DNA from: Pseudooceanicola spongiae
Lineage (GTDB): Bacteria > Pseudomonadota > Alphaproteobacteria > Rhodobacterales > Rhodobacteraceae
Length of the DNA: 64,000 nt
Direction: 5' to 3'
NCBI RefSeq assembly: GCF_014899185.1
Contig: NZ_CP045201.1
Location: forward strand, 1,162,501 to 1,226,500
A program made the translations under genes and the position numbers. The stretch's first letter is position 1; every line of letters begins with the position of its first letter. Positions 43,577-52,774 of the stretch are shown in pieces. The notes below the pieces were generated by a model. The model was given only the letters and a program-made list of their open reading frames with translations, had not been told where the DNA came from and made no database searches.

Positions 43577-44470
43577 CTAGTGTGTGCCCTCATAGGCTTC
43601 TTCTCCGGCGCCCAGCGTATCGCGGTCGAGGTAGCGCCCCTCCGCGTCCTCGCCTTCGCTGAACTCCAGGAACGAGCGGTAGAAAAACGCGACCGCCTGC
43701 AGGAACACCAACCCGACGAAACACAGGATCAGCACCTTGAACAGGAAGTAGCCGTTGAAGCCGTCCGGACTGAACCCGATGGTCTCGACGTTCCATTTGA
43801 CGATCTTCGCCTTGCGCATCAGCAGCTCCAGCTTGTCGCTGGCCGAGACCTTGGGCGTGATCAGATGCCGCCACAGGAAGAACCACGAATACATCCAGAC
43901 CAGCACGACAACGGGCATCATGAAGAACAGCGACCCGAACATGTCGATCACCCGCTTGGCGCGGTAGCTGACCGGCGCATAGATCAGATCGACCCGCACA
44001 TGACTGCCCTGCACGAAAGCGTAGGAGACGCAGAGCGCCACCACCGCAGCATTCCACAGCTTCAGCCCCTCGGCATACCAGCCGACGGACTGGGTGAAGC
44101 CGATCCCCAGCGGCGAAAACCCGATCTCGCCAAGGCGAAAGATGCTCTGCAGGAACACCACGATGATCTGCTGCGCCACCATGATCAGCCCGGCCCATGC
44201 GGCGGTGCGCCCGACGGCATTGGCGAAGGCCTCAAGCCCCCGCACGCAGCCCCACATGAACGGCCGCCAGATCAGCCCGGCAAGCGTCACGACGATAAAG
44301 ATGTCGAAGACCGCAAAGAAGAACTCGGTCGAGCCGCCGTAATACAGGAACCGGATCATCGCTTCCTTGTTCGACCAGTCGAGCCAGAGGCCCGGATGGC
44401 TGATCGCATAGGCAATGTGATAAAACCCAAGGCCGATTTCGGTGACCAGCCAGAGCAGACCGTTCAGCAT
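43577..44470 (-). CDS. dctQ: TRAP transporter small permease (DctQ)
   Basis: 297 residues, longer than the usual 160-200. Four core helices plus an extra N-terminal membrane region. The C-terminal tail is acidic (FSEGEDAEGRYLDRDTLGAGEE). Start at 44470 follows GGGGGAAG. The gap to dctM is 3 nt. It couples the binding protein to the large permease. Confidence 0.88.
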   Translation of the reverse strand: MLNGLLWLVTEIGLGFYHIAYAISHPGLWLDWSNKEAMIRFLYYGGSTEFFFAVFDIFIVVTLAGLIWRPFMWGCVRGLEAFANAVGRTAAWAGLIMVAQQIIVVFLQSIFRLGEIGFSPLGIGFTQSVGWYAEGLKLWNAAVVALCVSYAFVQGSHVRVDLIYAPVSYRAKRVIDMFGSLFFMMPVVVLVWMYSWFFLWRHLITPKVSASDKLELLMRKAKIVKWNVETIGFSPDGFNGYFLFKVLILCFVGLVFLQAVAFFYRSFLEFSEGEDAEGRYLDRDTLGAGEEAYEGTH

Positions 44471-44541
44471 CGCTTCCCCCCCCGTTCGCAAAAGGCTGCG
44501 CACCGTTGGGGGTGCACAGCCTGCCTTGTCTTATGTCGGAC

Positions 44542-45624
44542 TCAGCCGTCGACGCGGTTGCGCTGCGCGGTGTAGAAGCTGTCCGAGACAGACATCCAGC
44601 CCGAGGCCGACTTCATCGACGCTTCAGCGGACTCGCGGATCTTGGCGAACATCTCGTCATCCATGAAGCCGTCGAGCACCTCTTTCGAGGCCGCGCCGAG
44701 CGCGTCCCACACGTCATCGGGGAATTCCTGCACCTGCACGCCCGACGATTTCAGCCGCGCCAGCGCCGGGCCGTTGTTGGCGATGAACAGCGCATAATTG
44801 TGCTGATGCGACTCGCCGGCTGCGATCTCGATGATCTTCTGTTGCGACGGGGTCAGCCCCTCGAAGACTTCAAGGTTGCAGGCGACAGACAGCGCCGCGC
44901 CCGGTTCATGAAAGCCTGCGGGGTAGTAGTTCTTGCAGACCTCTTGCAGGCCCAGCTTTTCGTCCGACCACGGGCCGATCCATTCGGTGCCATCCAGCGC
45001 GCCGGTGGACAATGCCTGATAGATCTCGCCGCCCGGCAGAACCTGAACAGAGGCCCCCAGTTTTGCCAGCGCCTGACCACCAAGACCGGGCATGCGGAAT
45101 TTCAGCCCCTTGAAGTCATCCGCCGATTTGATCGGGCTGCGGAACCAGCCGCCGCCCTGTGCCGCCGTCTGTCCGGCAAGAAAGCTTTTCAGGCCAAAGA
45201 TTTCGCCCAATTCATGGTGCAATTGCATCCCGCCATTGGCGTAATACCAGGTCATCATTTCCGGCGCGGTCATCCCGAAGGGCACCGTGGTGAAAAAGGC
45301 CCAAGCCGGATGCTGGCCGACGAAATAATAATCCGCCCCGTGATACATATCCGCCTGACCACTGGTCACGGCGTCAAACACCTCCAGCGCGCCGACCAGC
45401 TCGCCCGCGGCTTTTGGTTCAATGATCAGCTGACCATCCGACATCTCATTGACACTGTTGGAAAAACGCTCCACCGAGTCCCAGACACCCGCAAGACCGC
45501 GCGGCCATGTGGTGACCATGGTCAGCTTGACCTGACCCTGTGCCAGCGCCGGCGCCGCCAGCGAGGTCGCCGCAGCGGCAGTCCCGCCCAATGCGGATGT
45601 TTTCAAGAAAGAACGACGATCCAT
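44542..45624 (-). CDS. dctP: TRAP substrate-binding protein (DctP family, TakP-like)
   Basis: 360 residues with a twin-arginine signal (DRRSFLKTSALGG) and cleavage after ALAQ. The mature protein has the family motifs KLTMVTTWPRG, the central GLKFRMPGLGGQAL with the carboxylate-binding Arg, and LDGTEWIGPWSDEKLGLQ. The EWIGPW and YYPAGFHEPG segments resemble TakP, the alpha-keto acid binder of Rhodobacter. A pyruvate or 2-oxo acid ligand is therefore inferred, not shown. Strong GGAGGAG ribosome-binding site. Confidence 0.88.
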   Translation of the reverse strand: MDRRSFLKTSALGGTAAAATSLAAPALAQGQVKLTMVTTWPRGLAGVWDSVERFSNSVNEMSDGQLIIEPKAAGELVGALEVFDAVTSGQADMYHGADYYFVGQHPAWAFFTTVPFGMTAPEMMTWYYANGGMQLHHELGEIFGLKSFLAGQTAAQGGGWFRSPIKSADDFKGLKFRMPGLGGQALAKLGASVQVLPGGEIYQALSTGALDGTEWIGPWSDEKLGLQEVCKNYYPAGFHEPGAALSVACNLEVFEGLTPSQQKIIEIAAGESHQHNYALFIANNGPALARLKSSGVQVQEFPDDVWDALGAASKEVLDGFMDDEMFAKIRESAEASMKSASGWMSVSDSFYTAQRNRVDG

Positions 45625-45729
45625 GGAATTCTCCTCCCAGATGTGACTGCGCCAGACCTCCCATTGCCCCGCGCGGATCGTTTCAGTGAGGAGGGAGCCT
45701 AGCGAGGCCCACGAAACCGTGAAATACCA

Positions 45730-45802
45730 AGGATTACGTAGATCGGTCGAATAATTGGCGAAAATTGCCCGCCGAATGGCAAATATTGCGACAAGTAATC
45801 CT
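45730..45802. promoter_or_regulatory. Inverted repeat in the dctP/histidine-kinase divergent region
   Basis: AGGATTAC (45730-45737) and GTAATCCT (45795-45802) form an 8-bp inverted repeat spanning 57 bp. TACGTA (45735-45740) overlaps the first arm. The region separates the TRAP operon from its two-component system. These are plausible binding sites for the adjacent NarL-type regulator. Confidence 0.35.
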
Positions 45803-45902
45803 AGCCCGTATTACTTTACCTGACATTTACCGTGCCATTACCGTTGCATTCCCCCGCCATGGCGCTGGGAATCGCCAGTCCATTTCCGTAAAGCTCTGCC
45901 TC

Positions 45903-47324
45903 ATGCACACCCGCCTGCCCCGCATCGCGCCCAGTTACGGACAGAAGCTGTTTCTTCTGGCCACCCTGCCGCTGATCCTCGCGGTGACGGCGATTTCGGC
46001 GTTGGTCGCCGATCAGTCCCGCGCCCTCGCCGAGCGTGAGATTGCCGCGCTGGAGCGCCAGATGATCGAGGCGAAAAAGGCCGAGCTGCGCAACTACGTG
46101 ACGCAGGCGCGCAACGGGCTGAACTACATCTACGGCATGGCCGGGCCCGACAACCTCGCCGCCCAAAGCGAGGTCAAGCAGATCCTCTCGGCGATGACCT
46201 ATGGCGACGACGGTTTCTTCTTCGTCTACGACTACGACGGCACCAACCTCGTCTCGCCGCGCCAGACCGACATGATCAACCGCAACTGGTGGGACCTCAC
46301 CGACGGCAACGGCCGCCACGTCGTGCAGGCGTTCATCGCCACCGCGCGCGAGGGCACCGGCTGGGTCACCCATCTGTGGCCGAAACCCGGCACCGGAGAG
46401 GAGGCGCTGATGGTCACCTACGTCACCGCGCTGCATTCGTGGAAATGGGCCATGGGCACCGGCGTGTTCATCGACGATGTGCTGGCCACCACCGCCGCCG
46501 CCCGCGCCGATGTCGAGGCCCGCGTCCGCCGCACCTTCTTCTATATCGGCGCCATCACGGCCGCTGCGCTGTTTGCCGTCTTCGCCTCCGGCATGATCCT
46601 CAACATCCGCGAACGCCGCCTCGCTGATGCCAAGCTCAAGGAGCTGACGCAGCGCGTCTTCGATGCGCAGGAGGAGGAACGCGGCCGCGTCGCACGAGAG
46701 CTGCACGACGGCATCTCCCAACTGCTCGTCGGGGTGCGCTACGCTCTGGACAGCGCGCGGCGCCGGTTCGATGCCGGCGACGCGCGCGCCTCCGAGACGC
46801 TGGATCGCGGCATGGCCAGCCTGTCGGACGCGATACAGGAGGTCCGCCGCATCTCCCGCGATCTGCGCCCCGGCGTGCTCGACGACCTCGGCCTCGGCCC
46901 CGCTCTCAAGGCGCTGGTGGTGGATTTCGGGGCACGCACCGGCATCGAGACCACCTTTGACACCGTCGTCTTTCGCAACCGTCTGGACAACGACAGCAAG
47001 ATTTCGCTCTATCGGATCGCACAGGAAGCCCTGACCAATGTCGAACGCCATTCCGGCGCGACCCACCTCAGTGTCGACCTGCGCGGCCATCGCAACGGGG
47101 CAACCCTGCGCATTTCCGACAACGGCAAGGGCATGTCCGCCCCCTCGACCAGCGCACAGTGGCAGGGCATCGGCCTGCGCAACATGCAGGAACGCGTCGA
47201 TCAGATGGAGGGCACCTTGCGCATCCACTCCACCCGCTCCGGCACCGTGATCGAGGTGCAGGTGCCCCTGTCGCATATCATCGACCCGACCACCGGCGCG
47301 CCCGGCCCCGCGTCCGCCAAATGA
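45903..47324 (+). CDS. Sensor histidine kinase with periplasmic single cache domain
   Basis: 473 residues. TM1 about 15-36; periplasmic sCache_2-type domain about 45-200 (YGDDGFFFVYDYDGTNLVSP, WWDLTDGNGRHVV, GTGWVTHLWPKPGTGEEALM, WKWAMGTGVFIDD); TM2 about 211-233; HisKA_3 dimerisation domain with phospho-accepting His268 (VARELHDGISQLLVG); and a HATPase domain (ISDNGKGMS, GIGLRNMQERV). sCache_2 domains bind small organic acids. Divergent from a TRAP operon and followed by its response regulator, so it probably senses the TRAP substrate. Start at 45903; the longer frame upstream is not supported. Confidence 0.9.
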   Translation: MHTRLPRIAPSYGQKLFLLATLPLILAVTAISALVADQSRALAEREIAALERQMIEAKKAELRNYVTQARNGLNYIYGMAGPDNLAAQSEVKQILSAMTYGDDGFFFVYDYDGTNLVSPRQTDMINRNWWDLTDGNGRHVVQAFIATAREGTGWVTHLWPKPGTGEEALMVTYVTALHSWKWAMGTGVFIDDVLATTAAARADVEARVRRTFFYIGAITAAALFAVFASGMILNIRERRLADAKLKELTQRVFDAQEEERGRVARELHDGISQLLVGVRYALDSARRRFDAGDARASETLDRGMASLSDAIQEVRRISRDLRPGVLDDLGLGPALKALVVDFGARTGIETTFDTVVFRNRLDNDSKISLYRIAQEALTNVERHSGATHLSVDLRGHRNGATLRISDNGKGMSAPSTSAQWQGIGLRNMQERVDQMEGTLRIHSTRSGTVIEVQVPLSHIIDPTTGAPGPASAK

Positions 47325-47368
47325 CCCCTCCGGCCCCCCGCGCCGCCCTGACCTGAAAAGGAGTGCAG

Positions 47369-48046
47369 ATGCCCCACCAGCCCGCCGGCGCCAGTGACCT
47401 CGCACACACCATCCGACCGACCCGCGTCGCCATCGTCGATGATCACCCCCTCGTCGCCGAAGGCATCGAGGCCATTCTCGACAGCTTTCCCGATCTTGAG
47501 GTTGTCGGCACCTATTCCAACGGCCGCGCCATCATCGAGGCCGTGCCGACCTTGAATCCCGATGTCATCCTGCTGGATCTCAACATGCCCGAGATGGGCG
47601 GCCTCACTGCCTGCGAAATCCTGCTGGAAAACCATCCCGACCTGCGCATCCTGATCCTGTCGATGCACGACAGCCCCGAATATATCTCGACCGCGCTGGA
47701 TCACGGCGCGCTTGGCTATGTCCTCAAGGACGTGCCCACTGACGAGATCAAGCGCGCCATCGACGCCGTGATGCGCGGCGAGCGCTACCTTTGCACCGGG
47801 GCGCAGGGCTCGCTGACGCCTCAGCCCGGTGCCGGGCACCTGACCAACCGCGAACAGACCATTTTGCTGCAGCTCGCGCAGGGTCAGTCCAACAAGGAAG
47901 TCGCTCTGACCTTGGATATTTCCGTGCGCACGGTCGAAACGCATCGCAAAAATATTAAGAAAAAGCTTGGCATTTCGTCGACCGCCGGGCTGACGCGCTA
48001 TGCGCTGGAACATGGCGTCCTGCAGGGAACTGGACAGACATTCTGA
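47369..48046 (+). CDS. NarL/FixJ-family response regulator
   Basis: 225 residues. Receiver domain with acidic pocket Asp24/Asp25 and phosphorylation site Asp70 (DVILLDLNMPEMGG), plus the conserved Lys in YVLKDVP. The C-terminal LuxR helix-turn-helix is LTNREQTILLQLAQGQSNKEVA and VRTVETHRKNIKKKLG. ATG at 47369 is preferred over the GTG at 47363 because AGGAG is 5 nt upstream of it. Partner of the kinase 44 nt before it; likely regulator of the divergent TRAP operon and perhaps of the carbonic anhydrase gene downstream. Confidence 0.92.
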   Translation: MPHQPAGASDLAHTIRPTRVAIVDDHPLVAEGIEAILDSFPDLEVVGTYSNGRAIIEAVPTLNPDVILLDLNMPEMGGLTACEILLENHPDLRILILSMHDSPEYISTALDHGALGYVLKDVPTDEIKRAIDAVMRGERYLCTGAQGSLTPQPGAGHLTNREQTILLQLAQGQSNKEVALTLDISVRTVETHRKNIKKKLGISSTAGLTRYALEHGVLQGTGQTF

Positions 48047-48047
48047 A

Positions 48048-48117
48048 ACATTGCCAATGTGTTGCAGGGTGAAGTTGAGGCATTAACTACCCTGACTCGG
48101 CTCAATGCATTGGCAAT
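48048..48117. promoter_or_regulatory. Paired ATTG-S-CAAT elements upstream of the carbonic anhydrase gene
   Basis: ACATTG-C-CAATGT (48048-48060) is a perfect palindrome. ATTG-G-CAAT (48109-48117) is its partner 58 bp away. Read together, ATTGCCAATG and CATTGGCAAT are a 10-bp inverted repeat (48050-48059 with 48108-48117). They could be two operators or a long-stem transcript structure. Confidence 0.45.
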
Positions 48118-48163
48118 ATATCGGCCCTAGACATGGCACAACCGGTTTCAGCCAGGAGTTGCC

Positions 48164-49150
48164 ATGCCTCGCCCCATCTTCCCCGCATCCCCCTCGCTTG
48201 CTGCGCGGCCTCGCACACCCGCCCGCCTGACCAAACGTCTGTTCTGGCGCGCGACACTGGCGCTGCTCTCGGCGGTGCTGCTCGGCCCCCCTCCGGCGCT
48301 CGCCTCCACCCCCTCGCATGACGCAGCCCCTGCGCCTGCGGGCCATGCTGCGGCCCCGGCAGCGCATGCCCCGGCAGCCGCCCACACCAACGCCAGCGCC
48401 CAGACCCTGCCCCCCGCGCCCGAAGGTGGGCTCTGCACCGGGTTCGGGCCGCAGACACCGCGTGATATCGCCTCGCGCATCGGCCTCAACCAACAGCTCT
48501 TTCCCGTCGCACCGCCCTCGCAGGAGATGAACCTGTGCAATATCCACACCCACACCAACGCCGAACATAAGGGACCGGGCTTTTCCGTCCTGTCGCGCGA
48601 TCCCGATTTCGGCGGCTATCAATGCGAAGGCTCTGAGTTGCTGACCGCGGATGAGCTGCGCGATCCCGCCTTCGGTCACGGCCCGTTTCACGGCGTCAAA
48701 CCCGGCGACACGATCGAGGTGCACTGGGTCTATTCCTCCTGTGAGGTGACGCCGGGCAAGGGTCTCGGCGCCTGCCTCTCCGATGCCTGCTCCAATCCGA
48801 CGTTGCGGGTTGAATCGCAGGTCTTCCTGCTGGTCAATGATCCCTTCGCGCTGGATTTCGCGCAGTATGATCACAAGGGCTACACGCCGAATGGCCATCC
48901 GCAGCCGCTGTCCCTGCCCGCCAACACCGGCGCGCCCGTGGTGTTCCGGGGCTCCACCACCGGACCCAGCTATACGCAGGCCGTCTGCTCTCCGTTGCAG
49001 GTGACATGGTCGGTGCGGCCCAACTGTGCCCGCCTCGATATCTCCTCGCTCTATCGCTGGGGCCAGGAGGGCAACGTTTTCGAGGAAGACCATTCTCACG
49101 GCGTGCGCGAACTGGTCACCGCGCCAGAGCTTCTCGCCCCGATCCAGTAG
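48164..49150 (+). CDS. Exported delta-class carbonic anhydrase
   Basis: 328 residues. A signal peptide ends near residue 48 (ALASTP). A low-complexity Ala/His/Pro linker (about 50-82) comes next. The catalytic domain has the delta-CA metal motif LCNIHTHTNAEHKGPGF (Cys125, His128, His130, Glu134, His135), a third His at 187 (IEVHWVYSSCEV) and several Cys (91, 154, 193, 204, 209) likely paired in disulfides. Delta-CAs are best known from diatoms; bacterial homologues exist in marine alphaproteobacteria. It hydrates CO2 in the periplasm. AGGAG lies 5 nt before the start. Confidence 0.85.
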   Translation: MPRPIFPASPSLAARPRTPARLTKRLFWRATLALLSAVLLGPPPALASTPSHDAAPAPAGHAAAPAAHAPAAAHTNASAQTLPPAPEGGLCTGFGPQTPRDIASRIGLNQQLFPVAPPSQEMNLCNIHTHTNAEHKGPGFSVLSRDPDFGGYQCEGSELLTADELRDPAFGHGPFHGVKPGDTIEVHWVYSSCEVTPGKGLGACLSDACSNPTLRVESQVFLLVNDPFALDFAQYDHKGYTPNGHPQPLSLPANTGAPVVFRGSTTGPSYTQAVCSPLQVTWSVRPNCARLDISSLYRWGQEGNVFEEDHSHGVRELVTAPELLAPIQ

Positions 49151-49159
49151 CCCCAAACC

Positions 49160-49200
49160 GCACCGTTCGGTTACCGACGCAATACCGACGCGATACCGAC
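49160..49200 (+). repeat. 41-bp dispersed element with 11-bp period (copy B)
   Basis: GCACCGTTC followed by three TACCGAC heptamers (49172-49178, 49183-49189, 49194-49200), all units 11 bp apart. It matches 8171-8211 (minus strand) at 34 of 41 positions by my count, without gaps. Confidence 0.75.
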
Positions 49201-49417
49201 AGCTGATTTCGGGCCACTTTTGCCCCGTCCCGTTCCGATCCGCCCGCCGCGCGTCCCCCGCGGCGGGCCCTTGCGACTCTCCCTCAGGCTGTGACCCGAG
49301 GGCGGCTGACACGGGGATTTTTAGGCTCCACGGCGATTTCGCAAAGATTTTTGACGTCACGCGCAATTTTCAGAAAGAAAAAATGCCCCGGACGACATTT
49401 TTGGGCGATAAATACGG

Positions 49418-49446
49418 TTGACCTTGGGTGGATCAGCCCATATCAA
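49418..49446 (+). promoter_or_regulatory. Promoter of the ilv leader
   Basis: TTGACC (49418-49423), a 17-bp spacer and TATCAA (49441-49446), 29 bp before the leader peptide ATG. Confidence 0.65.
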
Positions 49447-49475
49447 CCCAAATGAGTGAACAGGAGCCCTCGGGA

Positions 49476-49523
49476 ATGACAACCCTAATCGTCATCGTAG
49501 GAGAAAGGCGCATGGGCCGGTAA
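49476..49523 (+). CDS. ilv leader peptide (attenuation)
   Basis: 15-residue open frame reading M-T-T-L-I-V-I-V-G-E-R-R-M-G-R. It has five consecutive branched-chain codons (CTA ATC GTC ATC GTA, 49485-49499), two of them rare in GC-rich genomes. AGGAG lies 9 nt upstream. It precedes mutually exclusive hairpins and the ilvI gene. Stalling at the L/I/V run would sense charged branched-chain tRNAs. Confidence 0.85.
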   Translation: MTTLIVIVGERRMGR

Positions 49524-49579
49524 CACCGGACTCCCTCAAGGACCCCATGCGCCCCCGGACAATCACCGGGGGCTTTTTT
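49507..49579 (+). promoter_or_regulatory. Branched-chain amino acid attenuator
   Basis: Antiterminator stem: GGCGCATGGG (49507-49516) pairs with CCCATGCGCC (49544-49553). Terminator stem: GCCCCCGG (49551-49558) pairs with CCGGGGGC (49566-49573), then TTTTTT. The two share 49551-49553. A ribosome reaching the leader stop at 49521-49523 covers the antiterminator's left arm and allows termination; stalling on the L/I/V codons leaves it free. Confidence 0.8.
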
Positions 49580-49630
49580 GTTTGCAAAATCGACAGGCCG
49601 CATCCCCGCGGCGCGACACGGAGAGAGCAG

Positions 49631-51388
<1,758 letters not shown>

Positions 51389-51393
51389 GAAAA

Positions 51394-51411
51394 GGCGGGC
51401 TGAAGCCCGCC
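51394..51411 (+). other. Intercistronic hairpin between ilvI and ilvH
   Basis: GGCGGGCT-GA-AGCCCGCC, a perfect 8-bp stem with a 2-nt centre and no T-run, directly after the ilvI stop. Probably an mRNA-stabilising or processing element setting subunit ratio, not a full terminator. Confidence 0.5.
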
Positions 51412-51497
51412 CCACATCTCAGCGGCGCCGCAGTGCGGGGATCTCCCCGTTTTGCGAGGCCGAAACTCCAGGATCAGCGATCAAAAAGGATAGGCAA

Positions 51498-52061
51498 ATG
51501 AACGCATTACAGATCAAAAAAGGCGCGAACAAGCATTCCGCCTACAACCTGCGCCCGACCTTTTCCGACACGGTCGAACAGCATACGCTTGCTGTTCTGG
51601 TCGACAACGAAGCAGGGGTTCTAGCCCGCGTGATCGGGCTGTTTTCCGGCCGTGGATATAACATCGACAGCCTGACCGTGGCGGAGGTTGACCGCGCCGG
51701 GCACCTCAGCCGTATCACAATCGTGACGCGGGGCACGCCTCAGGTCATTGAGCAGATCAAGGCACAACTGGGGCGTATTGTCCCGGTCCATACCGTCAAT
51801 GACCTGACGGTAGAGGGCCCCTCGGTTGAGCGTGAACTGGCCCTGATCAAGGTCACCTCCGAGGGCGAAAAGCGTGTTGAAGCCTTGCGCCTGGCCGACA
51901 TTTTCCGCGCCAAGGTGGTGGACAGTACGCTCAGCAGCTTCGTGTTTGAGTTGACCGGAACACCGGACAAGATCGACGCCTTTGCTGACCTAATGCGCCC
52001 CATAGGCCTGTCCGAAGTTGCGCGTACAGGCGTAGCAGCGCTGCGCCGGGGCGAGGACTGA
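51498..52061 (+). CDS. ilvH: Acetolactate synthase small (regulatory) subunit
   Basis: 187 residues. An ACT domain begins at about residue 29 (HTLAVLVDNEAGVLARVIGLFSGRGYNIDSLTVA) with the valine-binding glycine/asparagine loop, and a C-terminal second ACT-like domain follows (ELALIKVTSEGEKRVEALRLADIFRAKVVD). It binds IlvI and confers feedback inhibition. Start at 51498 with AAAAAGGA upstream. Confidence 0.95.
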   Translation: MNALQIKKGANKHSAYNLRPTFSDTVEQHTLAVLVDNEAGVLARVIGLFSGRGYNIDSLTVAEVDRAGHLSRITIVTRGTPQVIEQIKAQLGRIVPVHTVNDLTVEGPSVERELALIKVTSEGEKRVEALRLADIFRAKVVDSTLSSFVFELTGTPDKIDAFADLMRPIGLSEVARTGVAALRRGED

Positions 52062-52086
52062 ACCCGATCCCACGCGCAGAATGTTG

Positions 52087-52120
52087 AAAGAGCCGCGCAG
52101 GAAACTGCGCGGCTCTTTTC
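52087..52120 (+). terminator. Intrinsic terminator after ilvH
   Basis: 14-bp stem AAAGAGCCGCGCAG (52087-52100) with its complement (52105-52118), GAAA tetraloop, T-rich 3' side (CTCTTTTC). Confidence 0.93.
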
Positions 52121-52149
52121 AGTATACATTGTGCCCCGCGATGAGTGCT

Positions 52150-52530
52150 TCAGGAAATGTGCCGAAGACGCGGTCCGGGCCTGCGCGGTGTTTTCTTGCC
52201 GGGAAAAGCCACCACAACAGAGCTATGTCCTTCGCTGTTCGAGCCGGATCGCGGCGCTACTGTCGCGGATGAAGCAGAGCGCCCCATATCCTTGAGGCGT
52301 CGGGCCAACGTGGAGTCGTGATCTTCGGCCACAAGACGCGCGTTTTGCACGAGTCGCATGTCCCCAAACTCCTCGAGATCGAACTGCAGCAGGTCCCCCT
52401 GCGCAAGCCCTGTCAGATCCGGTGATTTCCCCCTTGATTCTGCATTCAAAAATGCAAGATCCCCATGATCTTCGCACCAGACGACTGCTTTGCTGTCGTC
52501 AGACGCGCTCCATAAAACCACACCAAACAT
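52150..52530 (-). CDS. Conserved Rhodobacteraceae hypothetical protein
   Basis: 126 residues. The N-terminal 75 residues have a compact beta-rich pattern (MFGVVLWSASDDSKAVVWCE, DHGDLAF, DLLQFDLEEFGDMRLVQNARLV) that looks like a small beta-barrel or OB-like domain. The C-terminal 50 are basic and low complexity. I recall similar proteins from Rhodobacteraceae but no function. It is divergent from the regulator gene at 52767, sharing a 236-bp AT-richer control region. Confidence 0.65.
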   Translation of the reverse strand: MFGVVLWSASDDSKAVVWCEDHGDLAFLNAESRGKSPDLTGLAQGDLLQFDLEEFGDMRLVQNARLVAEDHDSTLARRLKDMGRSASSATVAPRSGSNSEGHSSVVVAFPGKKTPRRPGPRLRHIS

Positions 52531-52609
52531 TCACACCTCCCGATTTCTATCGGCACCAATCTTCTTAAAAGGATGGTTCACTTCCTCTCTGTTTCACATG
52601 ACTGTTTCC

Positions 52610-52637
52610 GTGTCGCCATTTCAGATTTTGTGTCGCC
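52610..52637 (+). repeat. Direct repeat GTGTCGCC x2, 20-bp period
   Basis: GTGTCGCC at 52610-52617 and 52630-52637, spaced about two helical turns apart, in the divergent control region between the 126-residue protein gene and the regulator gene. Possible tandem binding sites. Confidence 0.4.
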
Positions 52638-52708
52638 TTGTTCAAAAAATGACGTTATATAGATACATGTCTGACGTGGTTCAGCGTCATGGTCATAAAA
52701 ACAAGACC

Positions 52709-52726
52709 TTAAAGGGTGGTTAAAAC
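52709..52726 (+). promoter_or_regulatory. CtrA-like box before the 52767 regulator gene
   Basis: TTAA-AGGGTGG-TTAA (52709-52723) matches TTAA-N7-TTAA, immediately upstream of a short leader frame and the regulator gene. The trailing base is A, not the C of the strict consensus. Confidence 0.4.
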
Positions 52727-52774
52727 ATGAAGCTTCGCCATGTTTTCGCAACCGGGATGGTGATGAGTGAGTGA
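52727..52774 (+). CDS. Possible 15-residue leader peptide overlapping regulator start
   Basis: ATG at 52727, with GGGTGG upstream, opens a frame of 15 codons (M-K-L-R-H-V-F-A-T-G-M-V-M-S-E). Its TGA at 52772-52774 lies just inside the regulator gene that begins with GTG at 52767. This is a layout suited to translational coupling. Unproven. Confidence 0.35.
   Translation: MKLRHVFATGMVMSE

Larger units (their letters stand above)
49151..49475. other. Spacer between carbonic anhydrase gene and ilv leader
   Basis: 325 bp without a gene. It contains copy B of the 11-bp-period element (49160-49200) right after the carbonic anhydrase stop, GC-rich sequence, and then the ilv promoter (49418-49446). 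Confidence 0.6.

Noticed and set aside
42245..44575. 776-residue open frame on the plus strand
   Set aside because: Lies antisense to the TRAP dctM/dctQ genes; Arg/His/Gln-rich composition with no family resemblance. A GC-rich shadow frame.
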